Positions 8,984-16,688 are shown, counted from the first letter of the stretch. The stretch: 64,000 nucleotides of DNA from Brevundimonas viscosa (GCF_900116065.1 NZ_FOZV01000008.1:1-64000), one strand, 5' to 3'. Numbers and translations are program-made. Notes: generated by a model not told the origin, from the letters alone.

Positions 8984-9949
8984 TCAGACGTCGGCGACGC
9001 CGGCGTGGCCGTCCTCGTCGGCCCAGGCGACCCGGCGGGCGTCCTGGCTCATCGCCAGGGCCACGATCGGCGCGCCCCGCTCGGCCTTGAGGAAGTTGAG
9101 CCCCTGGCCGGCCGGGTCGGCCAGCCACACGCGGCCGTCGCTGAGCCCCGCCGCCAGCACGCCATGCTTCGGCTGCGCCGCGACCAGGGCGACGTGGCTG
9201 CCCTCGTCGAAGCCGATCTCGGTGGCCTCACGCCCCATCGGTCCGTTGGCGCCGATGAAGGGCCACAGCACCGCGCCCGGCGCGCCTGAGGTGGCCATCA
9301 GCTGGCCGTTGGAGAGGAAGGCGACAGACTTCACCTTGGTCGGATAGCCGCCCATGCGCAGGTTCTTCTGGTCCTTCAGCCGCCAGCCGTGCAGCTGGTT
9401 GTCCTGCATGGCGGTGATGACGAAGGCCCCGTCGGGCGAGAAGGCCACGCCGGTGTGGGAGCCGGCCCACTTCAGCAGGGTCGGCTTCTGGTCGGCGATG
9501 CGGGCGAACCACAGGGCGGCCCCGCCATAGGTCGAGGTCGCGACGCGCCGGCCCTTGGGCTCGAAGGCGATGCCGGAGACGGTGCGCTCGTGCTGGAAAT
9601 CGCGGCGGAAGGCGGCCTCCTTCGCGTCGATCACCGACAGGGTCCGGCCGTGCGAGAAGGCGATCAGTCCGCTCTCGGCCGAGGCGTCGATCGAGTCGAT
9701 CCACGCACCCCTCGCCGTGGCCAGCAGGCCCGCCTCGCCGCGCCGGTGCCAGATCACCCGCCCGTCGTCGCCGCCGGTGACCACGCCATCGCCCGAGGGA
9801 TGTACCGCGGCGCAAAGGATGGCCCCGTCGTGAGCCGCGCTGAACTCCCCGCCTTCGAAGCGCACCGAGCCGTCGCCGAGCGCGAAGGCGGCGCCGGTCC
9901 GGTCGAACAGGGCGGCGGTGGGCTGGGCGTCGAACTGGAAGCGGGTCAT
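8984..9949 (-). CDS. WD40-repeat protein
   Basis: A 321-residue protein made of beta-propeller repeats. At least five WD-like units are visible, for example AAVHPSGDGVVTGGDDGRV, GVAFSPDGAFVITAMQDNQL, SVAFLSNGQLMATSG and VAAQPKHGVLAAGLSDGRV, spaced about 40-45 residues. It has no signal peptide or membrane helix and should be a cytoplasmic scaffold. Its ATG overlaps the DUF2093 stop codon (four bases), so the two are translationally coupled, and DUF2093 is coupled in the same way to the COG0523 GTPase. The partner is unknown; the context suggests a role beside the metal-handling GTPase. Confidence 0.85.
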   Translation of the reverse strand: MTRFQFDAQPTAALFDRTGAAFALGDGSVRFEGGEFSAAHDGAILCAAVHPSGDGVVTGGDDGRVIWHRRGEAGLLATARGAWIDSIDASAESGLIAFSHGRTLSVIDAKEAAFRRDFQHERTVSGIAFEPKGRRVATSTYGGAALWFARIADQKPTLLKWAGSHTGVAFSPDGAFVITAMQDNQLHGWRLKDQKNLRMGGYPTKVKSVAFLSNGQLMATSGAPGAVLWPFIGANGPMGREATEIGFDEGSHVALVAAQPKHGVLAAGLSDGRVWLADPAGQGLNFLKAERGAPIVALAMSQDARRVAWADEDGHAGVADV

Positions 9950-10164
9950 GCGCCGGCCTCGCGGGTCTCGACCCAGCGCTGCGTCATGTATTCGGGAGCG
10001 GCGTAGGCCTCCTGCAACTCCACGCTCCAGTAGTGCAGACGGTCCAGCGGGATCGGCCGGTCAGAGACGGCGCAACGGACGAAGTCGCCGGGCTGGAGGA
10101 TGTCGAAGTCGGGCGTGTCGTAGCGGAGCACGGCCTCGCGGTGCGGGCGGGGCGGCGGGTTCAT
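9946..10164 (-). CDS. DUF2093 family protein
   Basis: A 72-residue protein with the DUF2093 pattern: [19 protein letters not shown], then [17 protein letters not shown] and a short tail. This looks like a compact alphaproteobacterial domain of unknown function; the single cysteine (CAVSD) and two of its neighbours could bind a metal, but that is speculation. It overlaps the GTPase stop (ATGA) upstream and the WD40 start downstream, both by four bases, so the three proteins are made together. The start at 10164 was preferred to upstream ATGs because of this overlap and because the conserved block begins just after it. Confidence 0.8.
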   Translation of the reverse strand: MNPPPRPHREAVLRYDTPDFDILQPGDFVRCAVSDRPIPLDRLHYWSVELQEAYAAPEYMTQRWVETREAGA

Positions 10165-11282
10165 GCCGCGCAGGCCTCGAAGCCGGCGCGGAGGTCGGCC
10201 TCGTCGAGGTCGCGGCCGATGAAGACGGCGCGGGACCAGCGCCGCTCCTTCTCGCCCCACGGCTTCTGCAGGTCGCCCTCGAGGATCATGTGCACGGCCT
10301 GGAAGACCAGCCGGCGGTCCTCGCCCTTGACGTCGATGATCCCCTTGGCGCGCAGGATGTTCTGACCCTGTTCGCCCAGTAGCCGGTCGAGCCAGGCGGT
10401 GAATTTCTGACCGTCCAGCGGGCGGTCGAGCGACAGGGCGATGCCCTTGATGTCGTCCTCGTGCGCGTGCCCCCGCGGACCGTGGTTGTGGTCCTCGTGA
10501 CCGTGGTCATGGTCGTGGTGGTGATGGTCGTGGCCGCAGTGCTCGTCGTGCACGTGCCCCTCGGCGCCGTGCGGCGGGTTGACGAAGTCCGGCCGCACCT
10601 CGCTGATCCGCTCGAGGTCGAAGGCGTGGACGCCCAGCACCTGGTCCAGCGGCACGTTCGCCCGCTGCGCGCGCGTGATCGGGGCCAACGGGTTGAGCGC
10701 CCGGAGGCGGGCCTCGACCGTCTCAAGTTCGCCCTCGGAGACCAGATCGGTCTTGTTGAGGATGATGCGGTCGGCGAAGGCGACCTGCTCGCGCGCCTCC
10801 TTCGAATCGTCCAGTCGCGCCATGACGTGTTTGGCGTCGACCAGGGCGGTGACGCTGTCCAGCTGGGTCTTCGCCTTGACCTCGTCGTCGACGAAGAAGG
10901 TCTGCGCCACCGGTCCCGGATCGGCAAGGCCGGTGGTCTCCACGATGATGGCGTCGAACGCCGGCTTGCCCGGGCGCTGGCGCTTCATCAGCCCGTTGAC
11001 GACCCGGATCAGGTCGCCCCGCACCGTGCAGCAGACGCAGCCGTTGTTCATCTCGAACACGTCCTCGTCGGCGCCGACGACCAGATCGTTGTCGATGCCG
11101 ATTTCGCCGAATTCGTTGACGATGACGGCGTAGCGCTTGCCGTGGTCCCCGGTGAGGATGCGGTTCAGCAGGGTGGTCTTGCCGGCGCCGAGGTAGCCGG
11201 TGAGCACGGTGACGGGAATCTTCCCGGAGGCGGAGGCGGAGGCGGAGGCGGAGGCGGAGGCGGTGTCGGTCATGGCGCCCAT
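10161..11282 (-). CDS. COG0523 family GTPase (CobW/YjiA type), probable zinc metallochaperone
   Basis: A 373-residue G3E GTPase. It has the P-loop GYLGAGKTT (residues 29-37), the metal site GCVCC (81-85, the CxCC motif), ETTGLADP and the NKTDL guanine motif. A His/Asp-rich loop ([15 protein letters not shown] and more) precedes the CobW C-terminal domain. Family members insert or deliver zinc and other metals to proteins, often under zinc limitation. The N-terminus is an Ala-Ser repeat encoded by six tandem copies of a hexamer. An ATG three codons later is an equal start. It heads an operon with DUF2093 and WD40 genes. The metal is inferred to be zinc from the motif and the nearby CDF transporter. 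Confidence 0.9.
   Translation of the reverse strand: MGAMTDTASASASASASASGKIPVTVLTGYLGAGKTTLLNRILTGDHGKRYAVIVNEFGEIGIDNDLVVGADEDVFEMNNGCVCCTVRGDLIRVVNGLMKRQRPGKPAFDAIIVETTGLADPGPVAQTFFVDDEVKAKTQLDSVTALVDAKHVMARLDDSKEAREQVAFADRIILNKTDLVSEGELETVEARLRALNPLAPITRAQRANVPLDQVLGVHAFDLERISEVRPDFVNPPHGAEGHVHDEHCGHDHHHHDHDHGHEDHNHGPRGHAHEDDIKGIALSLDRPLDGQKFTAWLDRLLGEQGQNILRAKGIIDVKGEDRRLVFQAVHMILEGDLQKPWGEKERRWSRAVFIGRDLDEADLRAGFEACAA
11226..11261 (-). repeat. Hexanucleotide tandem repeat inside the GTPase gene
   Basis: Six exact copies of GGAGGC on the plus strand (GCCTCC on the coding strand) encode an Ala-Ser repeat right at the N-terminus of the COG0523 protein. Being a multiple of three, changes in copy number would keep the reading frame. 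Confidence 0.9.
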
Positions 11283-11353
11283 CTAGGGGGGGCGGCGGGC
11301 GGATTAAAGAGACTTAACTTGTGCGCCGCTCCGCCGGGTCGGCTGATACGGCC

Positions 11354-12265
11354 ATGCTCCAGGCCCTGATCCTCTCCCTGGCCGCCTCCGGGCCGACCTG
11401 CGCCGCCGCCTTCGAGGCGCTGCGCACCGACGGCGCGGTCGAGGCCGCCTATGTCGCCCACGTCGCCTTCGTCCGCGCAGACCCCGGCGACGGGCAGGCG
11501 CGCTGGTTCCTTGTCGACACCGGCGCCAACCGCAGCGCGCTGGACGCCGGGGTGGTCCGGACGCTCGGCCTGCCCGATGAGGGCGGGACGACGGTGGAGG
11601 GGACCGCGGGGGTGGTCGAGGTCTCCAGCACCACCGTGCCGCGCTTCACGCTCGGGCCGGTGACGACGCGCCTGTCGCCGACGGTTTCGGACCTTTCCGG
11701 TCTCGCCGGACCCGAAGGGGCGCCGGTCGCCGGAATTCTCGGTTCGGACCTGTTCGGCCAGGCGGTGCTGACCTTCGACTTCGAACGCGGCCGGCTGGCC
11801 CTGGCGCCGGCCGGCGAGGCCTCGGCGACCGCCGCCACCTGCGGCCGCAGCGCGTCGATGCGCGACGACAACGGCATCCCCCGGGTGACCGGCGAGCTGG
11901 ACGGGCGGCCCGTCGAGCTGCGCTACGATTCCGGCGCCGGCCTGTTCGATGACCCACACCTGTGGATCAACCTGTCGCAGCCGCAGCACGCCGCAACCCT
12001 CGACGGTCGCGACCCGGGCGAGCCGCTGGAGGTGCTGGGCGGCAGCGGCACGGGCGGTTCGGTGCGCCTGCCGGTCTATGCGGCGGCGCGCTTCCGCATG
12101 GGCGGCATCGAATGGGCCGAACCGCGGCTGATCGTCCAGCCGCCGCAGGGCTACTTCGCGCGCCCCGAGGCCGTCGGCTTCATCGGCAACGCCGCCTTCC
12201 GCCCGTTCGGCATGGTGGTGATCGATTATCCCGGCGGCCGGCTGACGGCGCCGCCGGCTGACTGA
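11354..12265 (+). CDS. Retropepsin-like aspartic protease, exported
   Basis: A 303-residue protein with a signal peptide (MLQALILSLAASGPTCAAA) and a two-lobed pepsin/retropepsin-like pattern. The first lobe has the catalytic-type motif FLVDTGANRSAL (Asp55), followed by GVAGILGSDL-type flap and strand residues (AGILGSDLFGQ). The second lobe has YDSGAG in the place of a second catalytic DSG and ends FIGNAAFRPFGMVVIDY. That two-motif structure resembles secreted bacterial aspartyl proteases rather than a phage enzyme. An in-frame GTG at 11321 would extend it but spoils the signal peptide. The ribosome site is weak. It is transcribed away from the GTPase operon; whether it is an active enzyme is unknown. 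Confidence 0.72.
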   Translation: MLQALILSLAASGPTCAAAFEALRTDGAVEAAYVAHVAFVRADPGDGQARWFLVDTGANRSALDAGVVRTLGLPDEGGTTVEGTAGVVEVSSTTVPRFTLGPVTTRLSPTVSDLSGLAGPEGAPVAGILGSDLFGQAVLTFDFERGRLALAPAGEASATAATCGRSASMRDDNGIPRVTGELDGRPVELRYDSGAGLFDDPHLWINLSQPQHAATLDGRDPGEPLEVLGGSGTGGSVRLPVYAAARFRMGGIEWAEPRLIVQPPQGYFARPEAVGFIGNAAFRPFGMVVIDYPGGRLTAPPAD

Positions 12266-13213
12266 TCAGCAGCTCGGACAGTCGGGGAGCGGCGCGCTTT
12301 CCAGCTGCAGGGTGGCATGGCCGATGCCGAAGCGGGCGCGGATCAGCTCGTGCGCCTCGGCCAGCAGTGCGGCGGCGTCGGGCCGGTCGTGCACGAGGTG
12401 GGCGGTGAGCGCGGCGCGCGTCGTCGACAGGCCCCAGACGTGCAGGTCGTGCACCGCACTGACGCCCGGCAGGCCCAGCAGGCCCTGCCGGACGGCGTCG
12501 ACGTCCATCCCGGCCGGGGCGGCGTCGAGCGCCAGGTTCAGCGAATCCTTGAGCAGACTCCAGGTGCCGATCAGGATCACCGCGACGATGACCAGGCTGA
12601 CGATCGGGTCGATCAGCGACCAGCCCGACAGCCAGATGACGCCGCCGGCGATGACCACGCCGACCGAGACGGCGGCGTCGGCCAGCATGTGCAGGTAGGC
12701 GCCGCGGGCGTTCAGGTCGGCGTGCTGGTCGCGCATGAACAGCAGGGCGGTGCCGAGATTGATCACGAAGCCGATGGCGGCCACCGCCATGATCAGGCCG
12801 GACATCACCGGCGCGGGCTCGGCGAGGCGGCGCACCGCCTCGAAGGCGATGGCCCCGCAGGCGAAGATCAGCAGCAGGGCGTTGGCCAGCGCGGCCAGCA
12901 CCGTCGCCTTGCCGTAGCCGTAGGTCTTGCCGGGCCCCGCCGCCCGCCGGGCCAGCCAGGCCGCGCCGCCGGCCATGGCCAGGCCGAGCACGTCCGACAG
13001 GTTGTGGCCGGCGTCGGCCATCAGGGCGGTCGAGCCGCTGAACACCCCGGCCCCGAACTCGATGGCCACGAAGGCGAGGTTGACCACGAGGCCGACGGCG
13101 TAGCGCCAGTCGCCGGTGTCCACCGGCCCATGATGATGGTGGTGGCCCGCGCCGTGGGCGTGGGCGTGCCCATGATCGTGGTCGTGGTCGTGATGGTCGT
13201 GGGCGTGCGCCAT
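12266..13213 (-). CDS. CDF-family zinc transporter (CzcD/ZitB-like) with His-rich N-terminus
   Basis: A 315-residue inner membrane cation diffusion facilitator. The first 30 residues are nearly all His, Asp, Gly and Ala. Six membrane helices follow. The transport site motifs are DAGHNLSD in helix 2 and HMLADA in helix 5 (each HxxxD), the pattern of zinc-selective members. The C-terminal cytoplasmic domain ends in CPSC. Members export Zn2+ (some also Co2+ or Cd2+) by proton antiport. It begins 10 bases after the NicO-like gene on the same strand, so the two form one transcription unit, probably driven from the Zur-like promoter upstream of that gene. Confidence 0.92.
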   Translation of the reverse strand: MAHAHDHHDHDHDHGHAHAHGAGHHHHHGPVDTGDWRYAVGLVVNLAFVAIEFGAGVFSGSTALMADAGHNLSDVLGLAMAGGAAWLARRAAGPGKTYGYGKATVLAALANALLLIFACGAIAFEAVRRLAEPAPVMSGLIMAVAAIGFVINLGTALLFMRDQHADLNARGAYLHMLADAAVSVGVVIAGGVIWLSGWSLIDPIVSLVIVAVILIGTWSLLKDSLNLALDAAPAGMDVDAVRQGLLGLPGVSAVHDLHVWGLSTTRAALTAHLVHDRPDAAALLAEAHELIRARFGIGHATLQLESAPLPDCPSC

Positions 13214-13223
13214 GCGCTCTTCC

Positions 13224-13883
13224 TTAGTGCTGGCGCAGCAGGACGAGAAGGCCGATCAGGAGCAGGGCCAGACCGAGGATCACCCCTTCGTAGCGCGCCC
13301 AGCGCTCAAGCCGGAGCACGGACCAGCCGGCCCGGGCCAGCAGCGTGAACAGGGACATGCCGAGTACGGTCCCGGCGGCGAAGGCGAGGGTCAGCCCGCC
13401 CAGCACCACGGCGCCCTCGGTCGCCTGCGACAGATAAATAGGCAGCAGCACCTCGCCCGGCGACACCGCCATCAGCGCGACGAGACCCCAGAAGGCGGCG
13501 GCGTGGGAGACGGTCGGCTCGGACAGCTCCAGCGCCGGCCCGCCGCCCATCACCGGCTGCCGCAGCAGGGCGCGGCCCAGGTAGAAGGCGCCGAACAGGA
13601 ACAGCAGGGCCGCCGACAGGTTGGGCAGCAGGCCCGCCATCCACTGATCCATGGCCAGGCCGGCGGCGACGATCAGGCCGCCGGCCAGAGCCGTGGTCGC
13701 GATGTGAGCCAGACCCGCCGCCGTCACCGCGCCGAGCACCTGCGACAGGCTCCAGCGCTGTCCGCGGCCGACGAGCACGAAGGGCAGCCAGTGGGTGGGC
13801 AGGGCCGCATGCAGGAAGGCGGTGGCGAAACCCACGCCCAGCACGGAAAGCGCCATGGATTGCTGGAGGTCGGGCGACGTCAT
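13224..13883 (-). CDS. NicO/DsbD-like membrane protein, putative metal transporter
   Basis: A 219-residue polytopic protein with six or seven membrane helices. The first helix contains FLHAALPTHWLPF, similar in layout to the HALEPDH motif of RcnA/NicO metal exporters; a second charged loop (GPALELSEPTVSH) precedes AVSPGEVLLPIYL. It shares the operon with the CDF zinc transporter and probably moves a divalent metal. The substrate and direction are not shown by the sequence, and a role in thiol transport (DsbD superfamily) cannot be excluded. An AAGGGA site precedes the ATG, and a Zur-like palindrome lies about 18 bases upstream. Confidence 0.65.
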   Translation of the reverse strand: MTSPDLQQSMALSVLGVGFATAFLHAALPTHWLPFVLVGRGQRWSLSQVLGAVTAAGLAHIATTALAGGLIVAAGLAMDQWMAGLLPNLSAALLFLFGAFYLGRALLRQPVMGGGPALELSEPTVSHAAAFWGLVALMAVSPGEVLLPIYLSQATEGAVVLGGLTLAFAAGTVLGMSLFTLLARAGWSVLRLERWARYEGVILGLALLLIGLLVLLRQH

Positions 13884-13900
13884 CGCGCTTCCCTTAGCGT

Positions 13901-13913
13901 GTTACTTTATAAC
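13901..13913 (-). promoter_or_regulatory. Zur-like operator over the promoter of the NicO-CDF operon
   Basis: The site reads GTTACTTTATAAC on the plus strand and GTTATAAAGTAAC on the minus strand. It has the GTTA-N5-TAAC arms typical of alphaproteobacterial Zur boxes and itself contains TATAAA, which can serve as the -10 element of the minus-strand operon. That the bound regulator is Zur is inferred from the pattern and the zinc-transporter context. Confidence 0.55.
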
Positions 13914-13992
13914 GGTCGAGGGGGCGGACGTGTTCGCGACGCCGCACGCGCCCCGGACCGACCGCGGCGCGGGCTTTTTCGCCCCGCCCGCG

Positions 13993-14020
13993 TTGACTCC
14001 GCGCCCCCCATCCGTATATG
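13993..14020 (+). promoter_or_regulatory. Predicted housekeeping promoter of rplU-rpmA
   Basis: TTGACT (13993-13998) and TATATG (14015-14020) are 16 bases apart and lie about 70 bases upstream of the rplU start codon. This is the best sigma-70-like match in the divergent region. Confidence 0.55.
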
Positions 14021-14088
14021 TCGCCGCTCTTCGCCCGCGGGGGTCCCCGACGGGCGCTATTCTTTTTGCGTTTCGCTGAGGCTTCAAC

Positions 14089-14646
14089 ATGTACGCGGTG
14101 ATCAAGACCGGCGGCAAGCAGTACCGGGTCCAACCGGGCGACGTGATCGTGGTCGAGAAGCTCGACGGCGAGGCCGGCTCGAACGTCAAGTTCGGCGAAG
14201 TGCTGATGCTGGGCGGCGACAAGGGCGTCACCGTCGGGGCTCCGATGATCGACGGCGCCTCGGTCGCGGCCACCCTGGTCGAGACCCGCAAGGGCGAGAA
14301 GATCAAGATCTTCAAGAAGATCCGTCGTCAGGGCTACCGCCGCACCAACGGCCATCGCCAGATGGAGTCGGTCCTGCGCATCACCGGCATCGAAGGCGCC
14401 GGCGAGAAGGCCAAGTGGGACGGCGAAGTCGCCCTGCTGACCAAGGCCGAGATGAACGCCCGCGCCCGCGGCCTGGCCCCGCGCGTCGAGACCGCCGAGG
14501 TCGAGGCGAAGCCGGCCAAGAAGGCCGCCGCTCCGAAGGCCGCCAAGGCCGACGAGGGCGAGGCCAAGGCCCCCGCCAAGAAGGCTGCGCCGAAGAAGGC
14601 CGCCGCCAAGAAGACCGAAACCGCCGCCTCGTCCGACGAAGCGTAA
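14089..14646 (+). CDS. rplU: 50S ribosomal protein L21 with Ala/Lys-rich extension
   Basis: Residues 1 to about 103 are a complete L21 (MYAVIKTGGKQYRV, KIFKKIRRQGYRRTNGHRQ), which binds 23S rRNA in the large subunit. The remaining 80 residues are an Ala/Lys/Glu-rich tail (KPAKKAAAPKAAKADEG and onward) not present in ordinary L21. Such tails are seen in several Caulobacterales and are probably unstructured or RNA-contacting. It is followed after 27 bases by rpmA; the pair is the usual bacterial operon. Confidence 0.97.
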   Translation: MYAVIKTGGKQYRVQPGDVIVVEKLDGEAGSNVKFGEVLMLGGDKGVTVGAPMIDGASVAATLVETRKGEKIKIFKKIRRQGYRRTNGHRQMESVLRITGIEGAGEKAKWDGEVALLTKAEMNARARGLAPRVETAEVEAKPAKKAAAPKAAKADEGEAKAPAKKAAPKKAAAKKTETAASSDEA

Positions 14647-14673
14647 GAACGATACGAGAGTAGGAGCAGACTC

Positions 14674-14955
14674 ATGGCTCACAAAAAGTCCGGTGGTTCG
14701 TCGCGTAACGGGCGCGACTCCGAGTCGAAGCGCCTCGGCGTGAAGAAGTTCGGCGGCGAGCGCGTGCTGGCCGGCAACATCATCGTGCGTCAGCGCGGCA
14801 CCACCTTCCACCCGGGTGAGAACATCGGCATGGGCCGTGACCACACCCTGTTCGCCCTTACCAACGGCTCCGTGCAGTTCACGAAAAAGCGTGGCGGCCG
14901 TTGTTACGTGTCGATTCTCGCCGCCAACGACATGCCGGCCATGGCCGCCGAATAG
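14674..14955 (+). CDS. rpmA: 50S ribosomal protein L27
   Basis: A 93-residue L27 with the standard N-terminus [15 protein letters not shown] that reaches towards the peptidyl transferase centre, and the conserved [15 protein letters not shown] and GRDHTLFAL blocks. It is co-transcribed with rplU. Two hairpins follow the gene, the second being a textbook terminator. Confidence 0.97.
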   Translation: MAHKKSGGSSRNGRDSESKRLGVKKFGGERVLAGNIIVRQRGTTFHPGENIGMGRDHTLFALTNGSVQFTKKRGGRCYVSILAANDMPAMAAE

Positions 14956-14973
14956 CGCGAGACGGAAGACAGA

Positions 14974-15008
14974 CCGGATCGCGCAAGGCCGAAAGGGCCG
15001 CGATCCGG
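14974..15008 (+). other. Stem-loop in the rpmA 3' region without U tract
   Basis: A perfect 10-bp stem (14974-14983 with 14999-15008) begins about 18 bases after the rpmA stop. It lacks a U tract, so it is more likely to protect the 3' end or pause polymerase ahead of the true terminator. Confidence 0.6.
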
Positions 15009-15026
15009 ACCAAGGGAATTATTCCG

Positions 15027-15058
15027 CGGGGAGTCTGGATCACCAGGCTCCCCGTTTT
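15027..15058 (+). terminator. Rho-independent terminator of rplU-rpmA
   Basis: A 12-bp stem (15027-15038 with 15043-15054, one G-T pair) with loop ATCA is followed by TTTT and further T residues. It ends the ribosomal operon before the acetyltransferase gene. Confidence 0.88.
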
Positions 15059-15124
15059 CGTTCCCCGCCTCGAAACGCCGCCCGAGCCCTCCAAGGAGGC
15101 GGCGAGACCGAATGAGGCGCCGCC

Positions 15125-15658
15125 ATGTGCGTGATCGAACCCTCCCCCGTCGTCGAGACCCGGCGCCTGGCCCTGCGCAGCCCGCAGGCCCAGGACGTGA
15201 CCCGCCTCGCCGCCCTCGCCAACGATTTCGACATCGCCCGCATGACCCTGCGCATGCCGCACCCCTTCTCGGTGCAGGACGCCGAGGACTTCGTGCTGCA
15301 GGTGGCCGGGCAGGATCCGGAGCGCGCCCGCACCTTCCTGATCGAGCATGAGGATCACGGCGCCGTCGGCGTGCTGGGCCTGTTCGAGGCCGGGGATCTG
15401 GGTCCCGAGGTCGGCTACTGGATCGGCCGTCCGTTCTGGGGGCGCGGCTACGCCACCGAGGCGCTGGCCGCGGGACTGGTCTGGGCCAGCCGCAACTGGC
15501 GGCGGCGCGCCCTGGTGGCCGGCCACTTCGAGGACAATCCGGCGTCCGGCCGCGTGCTGGAGAAGGCCGGCTTCCTGTACACGGGCGAGGTCCGGCCGGG
15601 CTTCAGCCGCGCGCGCGGCGGGGAAGCCCGCACGCGACGGATGATCTGGCTGGCGTGA
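15125..15658 (+). CDS. GNAT-family N-acetyltransferase (RimJ/RimL-like)
   Basis: A 177-residue acetyl-CoA-dependent transferase. The N-terminal strand VVETRRLALRSPQAQDV and the coenzyme A loop YWIGRPFWGRGYATEAL (about residues 99-115), then NPASGRVLEKAGFLYTGE, are typical of the RimJ/RimL branch, which acetylates alpha-amino groups of ribosomal proteins or small molecules. The substrate is unknown. It starts 67 bases past the rpmA terminator and faces the small membrane protein gene; it seems to be its own unit. Confidence 0.88.
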   Translation: MCVIEPSPVVETRRLALRSPQAQDVTRLAALANDFDIARMTLRMPHPFSVQDAEDFVLQVAGQDPERARTFLIEHEDHGAVGVLGLFEAGDLGPEVGYWIGRPFWGRGYATEALAAGLVWASRNWRRRALVAGHFEDNPASGRVLEKAGFLYTGEVRPGFSRARGGEARTRRMIWLA

Positions 15659-15664
15659 CGCGCG

Positions 15665-15862
15665 TCAGGGCAGGAGGCCGGGGCCGAAGGCGGCCGCCAC
15701 GGCCGCCGCCCCCGCGATGAGCGCGACTGCCGCCCCGGTCAGGAAGGCGAGCAGGGTCCGCGCCTTGCGCTGACGGCGCAGACCTCCGGTCTTCACCGAT
15801 CGCAGGATGACGAACGGCTTGGGTCCGAACACTTCGGACCCCGAGATGTTGTGCTGGGACAT
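15665..15862 (-). CDS. Small single-pass membrane protein
   Basis: A 65-residue protein: a polar head (MSQHNISGSEVFGPKPF), a basic stretch (RRQRKARTLL) and one hydrophobic Ala-rich helix to the C-terminus. The ATG at 15862 follows AGGGGA; a longer frame upstream has no ribosome site and low-complexity content. Not recognised. It stands apart from the gene behind it (125 bases). Confidence 0.55.
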   Translation of the reverse strand: MSQHNISGSEVFGPKPFVILRSVKTGGLRRQRKARTLLAFLTGAAVALIAGAAAVAAAFGPGLLP

Positions 15863-15987
15863 GTACGCTTCCCCTCGACTGCGCCCCGCGGGCGAAGGGT
15901 CAGCGAAGCGGGCCGGTCGAGGCGAAACAATGGCGAACGTCGCTCGTCCACGCGTCTGTGATCCGGTGAACGTGGTTCGGGCGCTTC

Positions 15988-16641
15988 TCAGCCGCACCAG
16001 ACCAGACGCCCGCTCCAGGCGCGATAGTAGCCGCTGCCCGGATCGTAGGACCGGTAGGTCGCCCGGCACCAGGCGATGCGGCCCGGATCCCGGCCGCTGT
16101 AGGCGGCACCGCCGCCCGGAAAGACGTGGTCGGGCCGGCCGTAGGCGCCATGGTAGGTCGTGCCGCCCGCGCCGTGGCCGTAGGCGGACGTCGAGCCGTA
16201 GCCCCGGCGGCGCCCGACGTAGCGGTCCTGCCCGTAGCCGTAGCCGTAACCATAGCCATAGCCGTAGCCGTAGCGATCATGGGGGTCGTAGCCGTAGCGG
16301 CCGTAGCCGTAGCCGGCGAGCTCGCGGTAGTCGCGGCGCGCCTGCGGACTGACGCGATGGCGCTGGTCGCGCCAGCGGGCGTCGCAGTCGGTGCGGCCGG
16401 CGTCCCAGTAGGCGTCGCAGCGGTAGTCGCCGGGGCGGTCGAGCTGGCTGCGCCAGTCGAAGGACGAGGGGACTGCGTTCCCGTCTCTCCCCCGGTACCG
16501 GTCGCCGCGCCAATCCTGGCGGTAGCTCTCGCCATAGCCATGGTCGCTGTACCCGCCGTAGCGGTCCCAGGTCTGGGCGGCGGCAGGGCCGGCGGCGGCG
16601 ATGCCGAGAGCGGCGAGGGCGATCGGGACGAGGCGGGGCAT
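15988..16641 (-). CDS. Exported BA14K-like protein with Gly-Tyr tract
   Basis: A 217-residue protein with a signal peptide (LVPIALAALGIAAAGPAAAQ). The middle is rich in Arg, Tyr and Asp and includes an alternating Tyr-Gly run (about residues 111-138). The last 40 residues (IAWCRATYRSYDPGSGYY, then VWC near the end) match the BA14K pattern, a paired-cysteine fold seen in surface proteins of Brucella and other alphaproteobacteria with lectin-like activity. The start is set by a GGAGAG site. It is 47 bases downstream of the lipoprotein gene on the same strand. A cell-surface position is probable; a ligand is not known. Confidence 0.7.
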   Translation of the reverse strand: MPRLVPIALAALGIAAAGPAAAQTWDRYGGYSDHGYGESYRQDWRGDRYRGRDGNAVPSSFDWRSQLDRPGDYRCDAYWDAGRTDCDARWRDQRHRVSPQARRDYRELAGYGYGRYGYDPHDRYGYGYGYGYGYGYGQDRYVGRRRGYGSTSAYGHGAGGTTYHGAYGRPDHVFPGGGAAYSGRDPGRIAWCRATYRSYDPGSGYYRAWSGRLVWCG

Positions 16642-16688
16642 GGTCAACTCTCCGGAGCGGCCCGATACGCGGCCGGAAGGGCGATCAC

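Noticed and set aside
11304..11317. TTAA-N6-TTAA, close to a CtrA site, in front of the COG0523 gene
   Set aside because: CtrA sites need a seven-base spacer and a fuller consensus (TTAA-N7-TTAAC); the spacing here is one short and the match may be chance.
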